NCBI RefSeq assembly: GCF_029504735.1
Contig: NZ_JAQFIP010000001.1
Coordinates: 248,001-312,000 of the forward strand
From: Ereboglobus sp. PH5-10
Lineage (GTDB): Bacteria; Verrucomicrobiota; Verrucomicrobiia; Opitutales; Opitutaceae
Reading direction: 5' to 3'
Length of the DNA: 64,000 nt
Shown here: piece by piece, positions 39,188 to 46,059 of the stretch
Layout: each line of letters begins with the position of its first letter
Position numbering within the stretch: the first letter of the stretch is position 1
Position numbers and translations under genes: made by a program
Notes under the pieces: generated by a model
What the model was told of the DNA's origin: nothing
The model's database searches: none
The model's input: the letters and a program-made list of their open reading frames with translations, nothing else

Positions 39188-40576
39188 TCACGCCTGCTCG
39201 TCGTAGCCGTCGGCCTTGGCGCCCCACATCAGCAAAAAGCCGCCCATGCCGATGAAGGCCATGATGATGATGGCGATGTAGGCGAAGTTCCAGCCGTAGT
39301 GCTGGGCGACGTAGCCGAAGCCCACGCCCGAGACGGCGGTGCTCGCGTAGGCGAATATGCCCGTGATTCCGTTGGCGCTGGCGGCTGCTTTTTTGGTGGC
39401 CTGGTTGGCAGCGGCGATGCCGACGAGCGCCTGGGGGCCGTAGATGAAAAAGCCCGTGGAGCAAAGGACGGCCAGCAGCATCCACATGGGGGCGGAAGGG
39501 GGGATTTGCCAGAGGGCGATGGCGCAAATCGCGGCGCCGAGCATGCAAAACACGCAGGTGCGGTGCGCGCGGCCCTTGAGCCAGCGGTCGGTCGCCCACC
39601 CCGCCACGAGCATTCCGACGATGCCGGCGATCTCAAACAGAGCCACCAGCCAGCCAGATTTCGCCACGCTCACGCCCTTCGATTGCTGGAGCAGCGTCGG
39701 CCCCCAATCGAGCACGGAAAAGCGGACGACATAGACAAAGAAGTTGGAGAAGCCGAGAATCCAGATCAGCGGGTTGAGAAACACCTTTTCACGCAGAAGC
39801 GCCAAGTGCTCCGCCGATTTGGTTTTCCCGCTCGTTTTTTTCAATTTTACCGTGGTGCCCTCAAGTTCCGGCAGGCCGACATCGGAGGGTGTGTCGCGCA
39901 AAAACGCAAACAGCCCGATCGAGCCGAGCAGGGCTATGCTTGCCGGTATCCAGAAACACCAGCGCCACGCGCCCGCGTGGTTTTCGCCGGTGCCCATGTG
40001 CGCCATGATGTAGCCGCAGAGGATGACCACCAAGCCCGCGCCGATGGAATGCGAGGTGTTCCAAACCGACATTTTTGTGGCGAGCTCCCTCGGCGGAACC
40101 CAGTGCGTGAGCAACCGCGCGCAGGGCGGAAACCCCGAGCCTTGCAGGAATCCGTTAACCACCCAAGTGATGCCCAGAAACAAAATCAGCGCGTTGGAAA
40201 AGCCCGGTCCCGAGGGTTCGCCGGATATCCACGCGGCGATGTCCACGCCGAAACCGAACGCGAAGTTCGCCAGCGCGCACAGGGCCAGCCCCGTCGCCAT
40301 GTAAAAGCGGGCGTTGAGCACGTCGGCCAGCATGCCGTTTAGAAAACGCGACCCGCCGTAGACCAAGCCGTTGAGTGTGAGGAAGATGCCAAGGCTTGTT
40401 TTTGAAATACCCAAGTCCGCCTCCATGCCGGGCATGGCCATGCTGAAGTTTTTCCGCACAAAATAAAACAGTGCGTAGCCGACCATCGTCGCGATGATCG
40501 TGCGCCATTGCCAATACCGAAAGCGTTTCGCAGTTTCGGCGGAGGAGGGGTCTGCTATTTGCGCGGATGTGCTCAT
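39188..40576 (-). CDS. Organophosphate:phosphate antiporter family MFS transporter (UhpC/GlpT-like)
   Basis: The 462-residue, twelve-helix transporter belongs to the OPA family. It shows YALFYFVRKNFSMAMPGM with the conserved Arg, SRFLNGMLADVLNARF, GSGFPPCARLLTHWVPPRE, FAFLRDTPSDVGLPELEGT before the central loop, FVYVVRFSVLDWGPTLLQQ with the second Arg, and FFIYGPQALVGIAAAN. It is closer to UhpC/PgtP-like members than to GlpT. Likely substrates are hexose- or glycerol-type phosphates; UhpC-like members can also sense external substrate. It is 61 bp downstream of the GDPD lipoprotein gene and upstream of the S1/P1 nuclease. Confidence 0.9.
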   Translation of the reverse strand: MSTSAQIADPSSAETAKRFRYWQWRTIIATMVGYALFYFVRKNFSMAMPGMEADLGISKTSLGIFLTLNGLVYGGSRFLNGMLADVLNARFYMATGLALCALANFAFGFGVDIAAWISGEPSGPGFSNALILFLGITWVVNGFLQGSGFPPCARLLTHWVPPRELATKMSVWNTSHSIGAGLVVILCGYIMAHMGTGENHAGAWRWCFWIPASIALLGSIGLFAFLRDTPSDVGLPELEGTTVKLKKTSGKTKSAEHLALLREKVFLNPLIWILGFSNFFVYVVRFSVLDWGPTLLQQSKGVSVAKSGWLVALFEIAGIVGMLVAGWATDRWLKGRAHRTCVFCMLGAAICAIALWQIPPSAPMWMLLAVLCSTGFFIYGPQALVGIAAANQATKKAAASANGITGIFAYASTAVSGVGFGYVAQHYGWNFAYIAIIIMAFIGMGGFLLMWGAKADGYDEQA

Positions 40577-40637
40577 TTATGTAGGTATCCCAATAAAAGC
40601 GTGCGGGGTGCGTTTTTTAACAAAAAACACTGAAACC

Positions 40638-41504
40638 TCAGAGTTTGAGCTCTTTGCGAAGGTAGGCGGGGCGATTGGTGGTGATGCTCATCGTGCCGAG
40701 CTCAACCCAATGCCTGCCCAGGGTGGGGTCGTCAACCGTCCACACATGCAATTCGAGCCCGGCATCCTTGATCCGCTTCACATCGGCCTTGCTGAGGGGC
40801 CAGGTTGCCTGCAAGTCCAGTCCGGTAAAATTGGCGGTCTTGGCCTCCTTGATGACTTCGTCGATCGTGGGCTGCACGTAGCCGGGCTTGCGCTTGGCGG
40901 GATCGCGGTAGCCCTTGAGATACTGGGCGGGGATTTCAGGGAGCGCCTCATGGGCGGCCTTGAGGGCGTCGTAGTTGAAGCTGATGAAAGTGATGTTGTG
41001 CTTGCCGGCGCCGGCCTTGGCGAGGCAGCGGACGAGCTCGGGAACGATTTCGGGGCCGACCTTGATTTCGATGAACATGCGCTTGCCGCTGGGGATCAGC
41101 GCGAGCTGCTCGTCGAGCGTGGGGATTTTTTCACCGGCGTATTTCGAGGATTTCCATGAGCCGGCGTCGAGCGCGCGCAATTCGGCGAGCGTGGATTTCG
41201 AGGGCGTGAGCTTCTTCCCCGTGGTGCGATTGGTGGTTTTGTCGTGCAGGGCGATGATTTTGCCGTCCTTGGTGAGATAAATGTCGGTCTCAACGGCGTC
41301 GGCACCCTGTTCCCACGCGAGTTTTTGGGCGGCGATGGTGTTTTCGGGCGCGTCATAGGACGCGCCGCGGTGGGCAACGATGCCGACGGGGGCGCCGGGC
41401 GCGGATGCGGCGGACTGCGTGTTATCCTTGCTGGCGCAACCGGAAAGGAAAGGGAACGTCACAAGCGCGGCGACGACTAGAGCGGATGCTGTGCGGGTTT
41501 TCAT
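40638..41504 (-). CDS. GDPD lipoprotein (glycerophosphodiester phosphodiesterase)
   Basis: The 288-residue protein has a lipoprotein signal peptide with lipobox LSGC (Cys about 23), so it should be membrane-anchored. The GDPD barrel carries VAHRGASYDAPENT, ETDIYLTKDG and ALHDKTTNRTTG. Later motifs are EIKVGPE and VWTVDD. It hydrolyses glycerophosphodiesters to glycerol 3-phosphate and alcohol. It is the first gene of a minus-strand series (GDPD, OPA permease, S1/P1 nuclease, glpT). Its start faces the divergent SorC-type regulator across 181 bp of AT-rich DNA, a typical layout for local control. Confidence 0.94.
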   Translation of the reverse strand: MKTRTASALVVAALVTFPFLSGCASKDNTQSAASAPGAPVGIVAHRGASYDAPENTIAAQKLAWEQGADAVETDIYLTKDGKIIALHDKTTNRTTGKKLTPSKSTLAELRALDAGSWKSSKYAGEKIPTLDEQLALIPSGKRMFIEIKVGPEIVPELVRCLAKAGAGKHNITFISFNYDALKAAHEALPEIPAQYLKGYRDPAKRKPGYVQPTIDEVIKEAKTANFTGLDLQATWPLSKADVKRIKDAGLELHVWTVDDPTLGRHWVELGTMSITTNRPAYLRKELKL

Positions 41505-41685
41505 TTTCTTGGGTGTTGGAATATTGGGCGTTTTATCAAATAAGTAGGCAAATTTACTGGGGATTTAAATAACGCGGGCAACGTTCAAAAGAGAAGGGAA
41601 AAAAAAGACTTGTCGATTGGAAAGTTTATATGAATAAATATTTAATCTTTTATTTTCACCACTTTATTTGTTACCTCGATATCCC
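41505..41685. promoter_or_regulatory. AT-rich divergent control region
   Basis: This 181-bp region separates the GDPD lipoprotein (minus) from the sorC-type gene (plus) and is much more AT-rich than its flanks. TTTATATGAATAAATATTTA (41628 onward) and the nearby TTGTCGATTGG could be promoter elements for the regulator. A regulator operator is expected here; I could not define an inverted repeat with confidence. Confidence 0.45.
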
Positions 41686-42636
41686 ATGCCTAGAAAAGCC
41701 GACTATTCCGATGACGAACTCCGCCTGGTAGCCACACTCTACTACGTGGACGGCTTGGGGCAGGCCGAAATCACAAACCTTGTCCGCGTTTCGCAGACCA
41801 AAATCTCGCGCATGCTGGCCGTGGCCTTGGAGCGCGGAATCGTCCGCATCTCGGTCGACCAATACAATGCGCGTAACCCCAAGCTGGAACACGAGTTATG
41901 CGCCCGGTTTGGCCTGACGGAAGTCGCCGTCGTGAAAACCGCGCCGAACGCGAATCCCGAGACCGCGCGCCAGACAGTCGGCCACTTCGGGGCGCCGTTT
42001 GTATCCGAACAGCTCCCAAACTCCGGCACGCTCGCGATGGGCGGCGGGCGCAGCGTCTCCGAATTGGTGCACCGCTTCCGGCGCAACGACGCCCGGCGCC
42101 TCACAATCGTGCAGGCAATGGGCAGTATCGATTCCAACGTCTCCTCCGTTGACTCGCTCGAACTCGGACGCTCCCTTGTGAAGCTCTGGGGCGGCGAATT
42201 CCTGACACTGAGCACGCCCGCCTTCGTGGAGGACAAGAAAACGCGCGATTTTTTCCTAGCCTCCGAGCAAATCCGATCCGTGAGCGAACGCCTGAAAAAA
42301 GCGGACGCCGCGATCGTGGGTGTTGGGCCGCTCGATCTTTCGGTTTATGTTGAACGCAACGTGTTGGATGAAAACGATTTCATTCAACTCAGAAAAATCG
42401 GCGCAGTCGGGGAAATCTGCGGACGTTTCTTCGACAAAAACGGCCGCGAATGCGCCTCTTACTGGCGCGACCGGGTGATCAGCATCGACTTGGACGACTT
42501 GCGCAAAATCCCGCAAGTAATCGGGATCTCATCGGGAGCCGTGCGCGCCCCCGCCATCGCCGGTGCGCTAAAAGGAGGCATGCTTAAAACCCTCCTGACT
42601 GACGAAAGTGCCGCCGAAGCATTGCTTGCAATGTAA
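41686..42636 (+). CDS. SorC/DeoR-type sugar-binding transcriptional regulator
   Basis: This 316-residue regulator has an N-terminal HTH (about 8-55; YYVDGLGQAEITNLVRVSQT then KISRMLAVALERGIV) and a C-terminal SorC effector domain (about 60-312). The latter has GGGRSVSELVH, IVGVGPL, VGEICGRFFD and the typical end GISSGAVRAPAIAGALKGGM. SorC effector domains bind phosphorylated sugars or similar metabolites. Transcribed divergently from the GDPD/permease/nuclease genes, it most likely controls them, sensing an imported organophosphate. The ATG at 41686 fits the family N-terminus; a TTG at 41668 would add six residues. Confidence 0.9.
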   Translation: MPRKADYSDDELRLVATLYYVDGLGQAEITNLVRVSQTKISRMLAVALERGIVRISVDQYNARNPKLEHELCARFGLTEVAVVKTAPNANPETARQTVGHFGAPFVSEQLPNSGTLAMGGGRSVSELVHRFRRNDARRLTIVQAMGSIDSNVSSVDSLELGRSLVKLWGGEFLTLSTPAFVEDKKTRDFFLASEQIRSVSERLKKADAAIVGVGPLDLSVYVERNVLDENDFIQLRKIGAVGEICGRFFDKNGRECASYWRDRVISIDLDDLRKIPQVIGISSGAVRAPAIAGALKGGMLKTLLTDESAAEALLAM

Positions 42637-42780
42637 AAACGCTTGTCAATCAACGATATAAAAACGATCAGCCCGCATGACAAAGAATGTGAGTGCTCCG
42701 CCTTTCGCCTGCGCACAGCCGCGATTACTCCCGTCTTGCCGCATCGCATGCGCGCTGCTTTTTTTCTTCGTAAAATTTTC

Positions 42781-43236
42781 ATGCGAGCAATCGGCATAGA
42801 TTACGGTGAACGCCGCATCGGCCTGAGCTACGGCGACGAGATCGGCGTGGCCACTCCCCTGCCCGCCCTCACGGATGCCGACGCCGAAAAACGCTGGGCC
42901 GCGCTCGGATCCGTCATAAGGCAAAGGCGCATCACCGACATCGTCCTCGGGTGGCCACTCAACATGGACGACTCCGAGGGATTCAAGGCGAAGGAAGTCG
43001 AAAAGTTCGCGAGGCGGCTGGAAAGCGAGTTTCAGCTGCCGGTGCATTTGGTGGATGAACGGCTCACGTCCTATGAGGCCGAGTCGTCGATTCCCAAAGC
43101 CCAGCGGCGCGACGTGCGCGCAAGCGGGCTGATCGACTCGCGCGCGGCGACGCTCATCCTGCAAGATTTTCTGGAGCAGAACCTGCGCCTGCCCGCGCCC
43201 GAAGGCTTCCAAGCCGAAACGGAGGATGATTTGTGA
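42781..43236 (+). CDS. ruvX: RuvX/YqgF family pre-16S rRNA processing nuclease
   Basis: The 151-residue protein has the RNase H-like YqgF fold: GIDYGERRIGLSYGD at the start (catalytic Asp7), VLGWPLNMD, VDERLTS (Glu) and GLIDSRAATLILQDFL (Asp). Length and motif order match the family. It is annotated as a putative Holliday junction resolvase and, in E. coli, matures the 16S rRNA 5' end. Its TGA stop overlaps the GTG start of truA by 4 bp, so the two are translationally coupled. The intergenic region upstream (42637-42780) shows no clear features. Confidence 0.95.
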   Translation: MRAIGIDYGERRIGLSYGDEIGVATPLPALTDADAEKRWAALGSVIRQRRITDIVLGWPLNMDDSEGFKAKEVEKFARRLESEFQLPVHLVDERLTSYEAESSIPKAQRRDVRASGLIDSRAATLILQDFLEQNLRLPAPEGFQAETEDDL

Positions 43237-44123
43237 GCGACGGCCCTAAACGGAGCGGCGGCTTTCCAGCCGCCGGACGCGACGCAGTCGCGCACGGTTT
43301 GAAAAAAGGCGAGGCTTCGCCTCGTCCGGCGGCTGGAAAGCCGCCGCTCCTTGACGCACGCGTTCCTCGAAAGAGTGTTGCGGTCCCCCGCTGGAAATGC
43401 GTCTGCGCCTACGACGGCGCCCCGTTCGAAGGCTGGCAATCGCAACGCGGCGGGCGCGCGATTCAGGACGTGATCGAATCGCGCCTGCGCGAGATTTTCG
43501 GCGAACTGATTCGCGTGCACGCGAGCGGACGCACCGACGCGGGCGTGCATGCGCGCGGCCAGGTTTTTCATTTCGACGCGGCATGGAAACACGGGCCGGA
43601 AAAACTGCGCGCGGCGTTGCGCGGCGGGCTGCCGCAGCAAATCCAAATCAAGTCCGTGCGCGCGGTGCCGGAGGATTTCCACTCGCGCTTTTCGGCGACG
43701 GGAAAACTTTACCTGTATCATTTGTATCTCGGCGACGCCGACCCGTTCACGCGGCCTTACGCGTGGGCGATTGACCGCCCGCGTCCGCTCGACATCGCCG
43801 CGATGAAAAAAGGCGCGGCGGTGCTGCGGGGAAAACACGACTTCCGCGCGTTTTCCGCGCTGAACGGCCCGCCGAAGGAAGACACGGTGCGCGACCTGCG
43901 CCGGCTCGAAATCGCGAAGCGCGGGCGCCATGTGCGCATCGCCGCCGAGGCGGACGGGTTCATGTATAAAATGGTGCGCAGCCTCGTCGGCGCGCTCGTA
44001 GCGGTCGGCGAGGGCAAGCTCGCCCCCGATGATTTGCGCGAGTTGTTAAAAAGCGGAAAACGCACGACTCGCGTGCAGACCGCGCCGCCGCGGGGACTTT
44101 TTCTGGAAAAAGTATTTTATTGA
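43233..44123 (+). CDS. truA: tRNA pseudouridine(38-40) synthase TruA with repeat-encoded N-terminus
   Basis: The 296-residue protein carries the TruA core from about residue 53 (WKCVCAYDGAPFEGWQSQ). The catalytic Asp102 is in GRTDAGVHA. Other motifs are KLYLYHL, HDFRAFS and YKMVRSLVGALVAVG. It makes pseudouridine in the tRNA anticodon arm. The first 50 residues are unlike TruA. Residues 7-40 are encoded by a perfect long palindrome (43252-43350). No ATG or GTG exists in frame between this palindrome and the core, so the GTG overlapping the ruvX stop is the best start; a TTG near residue 23 is an alternative. The extension is Gly/Pro/Arg/Lys-rich and probably disordered. Confidence 0.93.
   Translation: MSDGPKRSGGFPAAGRDAVAHGLKKGEASPRPAAGKPPLLDARVPRKSVAVPRWKCVCAYDGAPFEGWQSQRGGRAIQDVIESRLREIFGELIRVHASGRTDAGVHARGQVFHFDAAWKHGPEKLRAALRGGLPQQIQIKSVRAVPEDFHSRFSATGKLYLYHLYLGDADPFTRPYAWAIDRPRPLDIAAMKKGAAVLRGKHDFRAFSALNGPPKEDTVRDLRRLEIAKRGRHVRIAAEADGFMYKMVRSLVGALVAVGEGKLAPDDLRELLKSGKRTTRVQTAPPRGLFLEKVFY
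43252..43350. repeat. Family E palindrome inside the truA 5' coding region
   Basis: Two identical 28-bp inverted arms (43252-43279, starting GGAGCGGCGGCTTTCCAGCC, and 43323-43350) enclose two smaller hairpins: GCGAC-GCA-GTCGC (43279-43291) and AGGCGA-GGCT-TCGCCT. The 99-bp unit keeps the truA frame open. Confidence 0.9.
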
Positions 44124-44155
44124 GGCAGCCTCGCATCGCGGTTGGATTTTCCACG

Positions 44156-44235
44156 GTAGGGCGAAGCCTCCGGCTGAGCCGCGAGCATCGCGCGACATTC
44201 GAACGATTTCGGCTCAGCCGGAGGCTTCGCCCTAC
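44156..44235. repeat. Family D palindromic repeat, copy 2 (80 bp)
   Basis: Arms GTAGGGCGAAGCCTCCGGCT and AGCCGGAGGCTTCGCCCTAC are perfect inverted copies. The centre contains ATTCGAACGATTTCGG. It is preceded by CCACG and followed by CCTC, as in copy 3. It sits between truA and cysE. Confidence 0.9.
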
Positions 44236-44270
44236 CCTCACTATCGGAAACACCGACGGCACTTCCAATC

Positions 44271-45182
44271 ATGAACCTCGAAAACATCAAACGCGCCCTG
44301 CTCGCCTCCTACCAAAACGAAGGCGGCATCAACCATCTTGAAGGCAGCAACCTGCCCGCCGAGGAATCGATCAACCAGCTCGCGCGCGATTTCATGTATG
44401 TCCTTTTCCCGGGATTTTTCGGGGAGGACGCGCTTGGGAAAAAAGACATGCAGGCGTTTGTTGACCGGATGCTGGAGCGCATCGAGACGCGCCTCGCAAA
44501 CGACATTCGCAAGAGCCTTGTCTTCGCGGGTGTCGAGGACGCCGAAACGCGCGCGAAGGAAAAAACAATGGCGCTGCTCGAACGCCTGCCGGAGTTGCGC
44601 CGCGTGATCCAGACCGACGTGGTGGCGGCGTATGAGGGCGACCCGGCGGCGCGCAGCGTGGAGGAAATCATCCTTGCGTATCCGTGCGTGCTGGTGATCT
44701 CGCTGCAACGCATCGCGCACGAACTTTACCTGCTGAACGTGCCGCTGCTGCCGCGCATGTTGACCGAATACGGCCACGAACGCACGGGCACGGACATCCA
44801 TCCGGGCGCGACAATCGGCACGCATTTCTTCATCGACCACTGCACGGGCGTCGTGATCGGCGAGACGGCGCGCATCGGAAACCACGTGAAGATTTACCAA
44901 GGCGTGACGCTCGGTGCGAAGTCGTTCGAGCTGGACGAAAAGGGCCATCCCATAAAAGGAGTGAAACGCCATCCGGAGCTGCGCGACAACGTGATCGTGT
45001 ATCCCGGCGCAACGATTCTCGGCGGCGACACGGTGATCGGCGAAAACTCAATCGTCGGCTCGAACGTGTGGCTGATGCAATCGATGCCCGCCAACAGCAT
45101 CGCCTATTACCAAGGCGACGCCGCCTCGGTGATCCGCCCGCGCTCGACCAAGGAGCAGCTTCTCGGGGAAACGGGCGATTGA
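44271..45182 (+). CDS. cysE: Serine O-acetyltransferase (EpsC-like)
   Basis: The 303-residue enzyme has an N-terminal helical domain (about 1-165) and a C-terminal left-handed beta-helix of hexapeptide repeats (about 168-290). Motifs are TGTDIHPGATIG, FIDHCTGVVIGETARIG, VKIYQGVTLGAKSF, KRHPELRDNVIVYPGATILGG and GSNVWL. The catalytic His lies in the FIDH segment. It transfers acetyl from acetyl-CoA to serine, the first step of cysteine synthesis. The longer helical domain and the DEKGHPIKGVKRHP insertion match the EpsC-type rather than classic E. coli CysE. A family D palindrome lies upstream, so it may be separate from truA. Confidence 0.94.
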   Translation: MNLENIKRALLASYQNEGGINHLEGSNLPAEESINQLARDFMYVLFPGFFGEDALGKKDMQAFVDRMLERIETRLANDIRKSLVFAGVEDAETRAKEKTMALLERLPELRRVIQTDVVAAYEGDPAARSVEEIILAYPCVLVISLQRIAHELYLLNVPLLPRMLTEYGHERTGTDIHPGATIGTHFFIDHCTGVVIGETARIGNHVKIYQGVTLGAKSFELDEKGHPIKGVKRHPELRDNVIVYPGATILGGDTVIGENSIVGSNVWLMQSMPANSIAYYQGDAASVIRPRSTKEQLLGETGD

Positions 45183-45226
45183 GCGGTTTCTTCGCGCCGT
45201 AAAAAAATTCATCCATCGCTTTCCGT

Positions 45227-45982
45227 TTGAACCTCATCCTTTTCACGCCTGACGATTTTTCGACGGCCTCGCGGGACGCCGCCACGCTCGCAAAAAACGA
45301 CGCGCGCGCCGCGCACATCATCGGCGTGCTTCGTCGAAAGCCGGGCGACACCTTCGACGCCGGCCTCGTCAACGGCCCGCGCGGCAAGGGCACGCTCTCC
45401 GGCATCGCCTCCGACGGCGCGGTTTCGCTCGCCTTTGCGTGGGACAAAACCGAGCCGCCGCCGCTCCCGCCCGTCACGCTTGTCATCGGGCTTCCGCGAC
45501 CGCAAACCGCGCGCAAAATCCTCAACGAAGCCACCGCGCTGGGTGTTTCGGAAATGCACTTTGCCGCGACCGCGCGCGGCGAGCCCTCCTACGCGCAAAG
45601 CACGCTCTGGACAACCGGCGAATACCGCCGCCATCTGGAGGCCGGCGCCGCGCAGGCGTTTTGCACGCGCATCCCGCGTATTGAGTTTTTGAATACACTC
45701 GACGAAACCCTCGCGAGCCTGGCTCGTGACCGGCCTTCGGCGCGACGCGTCGCGCTCGACAACTACGAGTCCCCCGCGTCGCTGGGCGAATGCCTCGCCG
45801 CCCCGCCGAAATCGCCGGCCATCCTCGCGCTCGGCTCCGAACGCGGCTGGACGGCGGACGAACGCGACCGGCTCCGCGCCGCGCATTTCGCCTTCGCGCA
45901 TCTCGGCCCTCGTGTGTTGCGCCTCGAAACCGCGGTCGTCTCCGCCGTCACGCTCGCGCTCGCGCACATGGGGCGCATGTGA
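45227..45982 (+). CDS. rsmE: 16S rRNA m3U1498 methyltransferase RsmE
   Basis: The 251-residue SPOUT methyltransferase has an N-terminal PUA-like domain (NLILFTPDDF, HIIGVLRRKPGDTF) and a C-terminal knot domain. Knot motifs are VIGLPRPQTARKILNEATAL, MHFAATARGEPSYAQS, ILALGSERGWTADERD and LGPRVLRLETAVVSAV. It methylates U1498 of 16S rRNA using SAM. The start is TTG, chosen because no ATG or GTG fits and the first residues align with the family. The central region is more Ala/Pro-rich than in E. coli. It is 44 bp downstream of cysE. Confidence 0.92.
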   Translation: MNLILFTPDDFSTASRDAATLAKNDARAAHIIGVLRRKPGDTFDAGLVNGPRGKGTLSGIASDGAVSLAFAWDKTEPPPLPPVTLVIGLPRPQTARKILNEATALGVSEMHFAATARGEPSYAQSTLWTTGEYRRHLEAGAAQAFCTRIPRIEFLNTLDETLASLARDRPSARRVALDNYESPASLGECLAAPPKSPAILALGSERGWTADERDRLRAAHFAFAHLGPRVLRLETAVVSAVTLALAHMGRM

Positions 45983-46059
45983 CAGGCCGCCGCCGCATTT
46001 TTCTCGCCCTGTTTCCCCGCCGGACGTAATCCACGGCCATTAACTACGCCCTCTTTCCC

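Noticed and set aside
43960-44268. Minus-strand frame over the truA 3' end and family D copy 2
   Set aside because: It encodes RLSRRLRPTV-type peptide only because the palindrome is open in several frames; truA on the plus strand is well supported.
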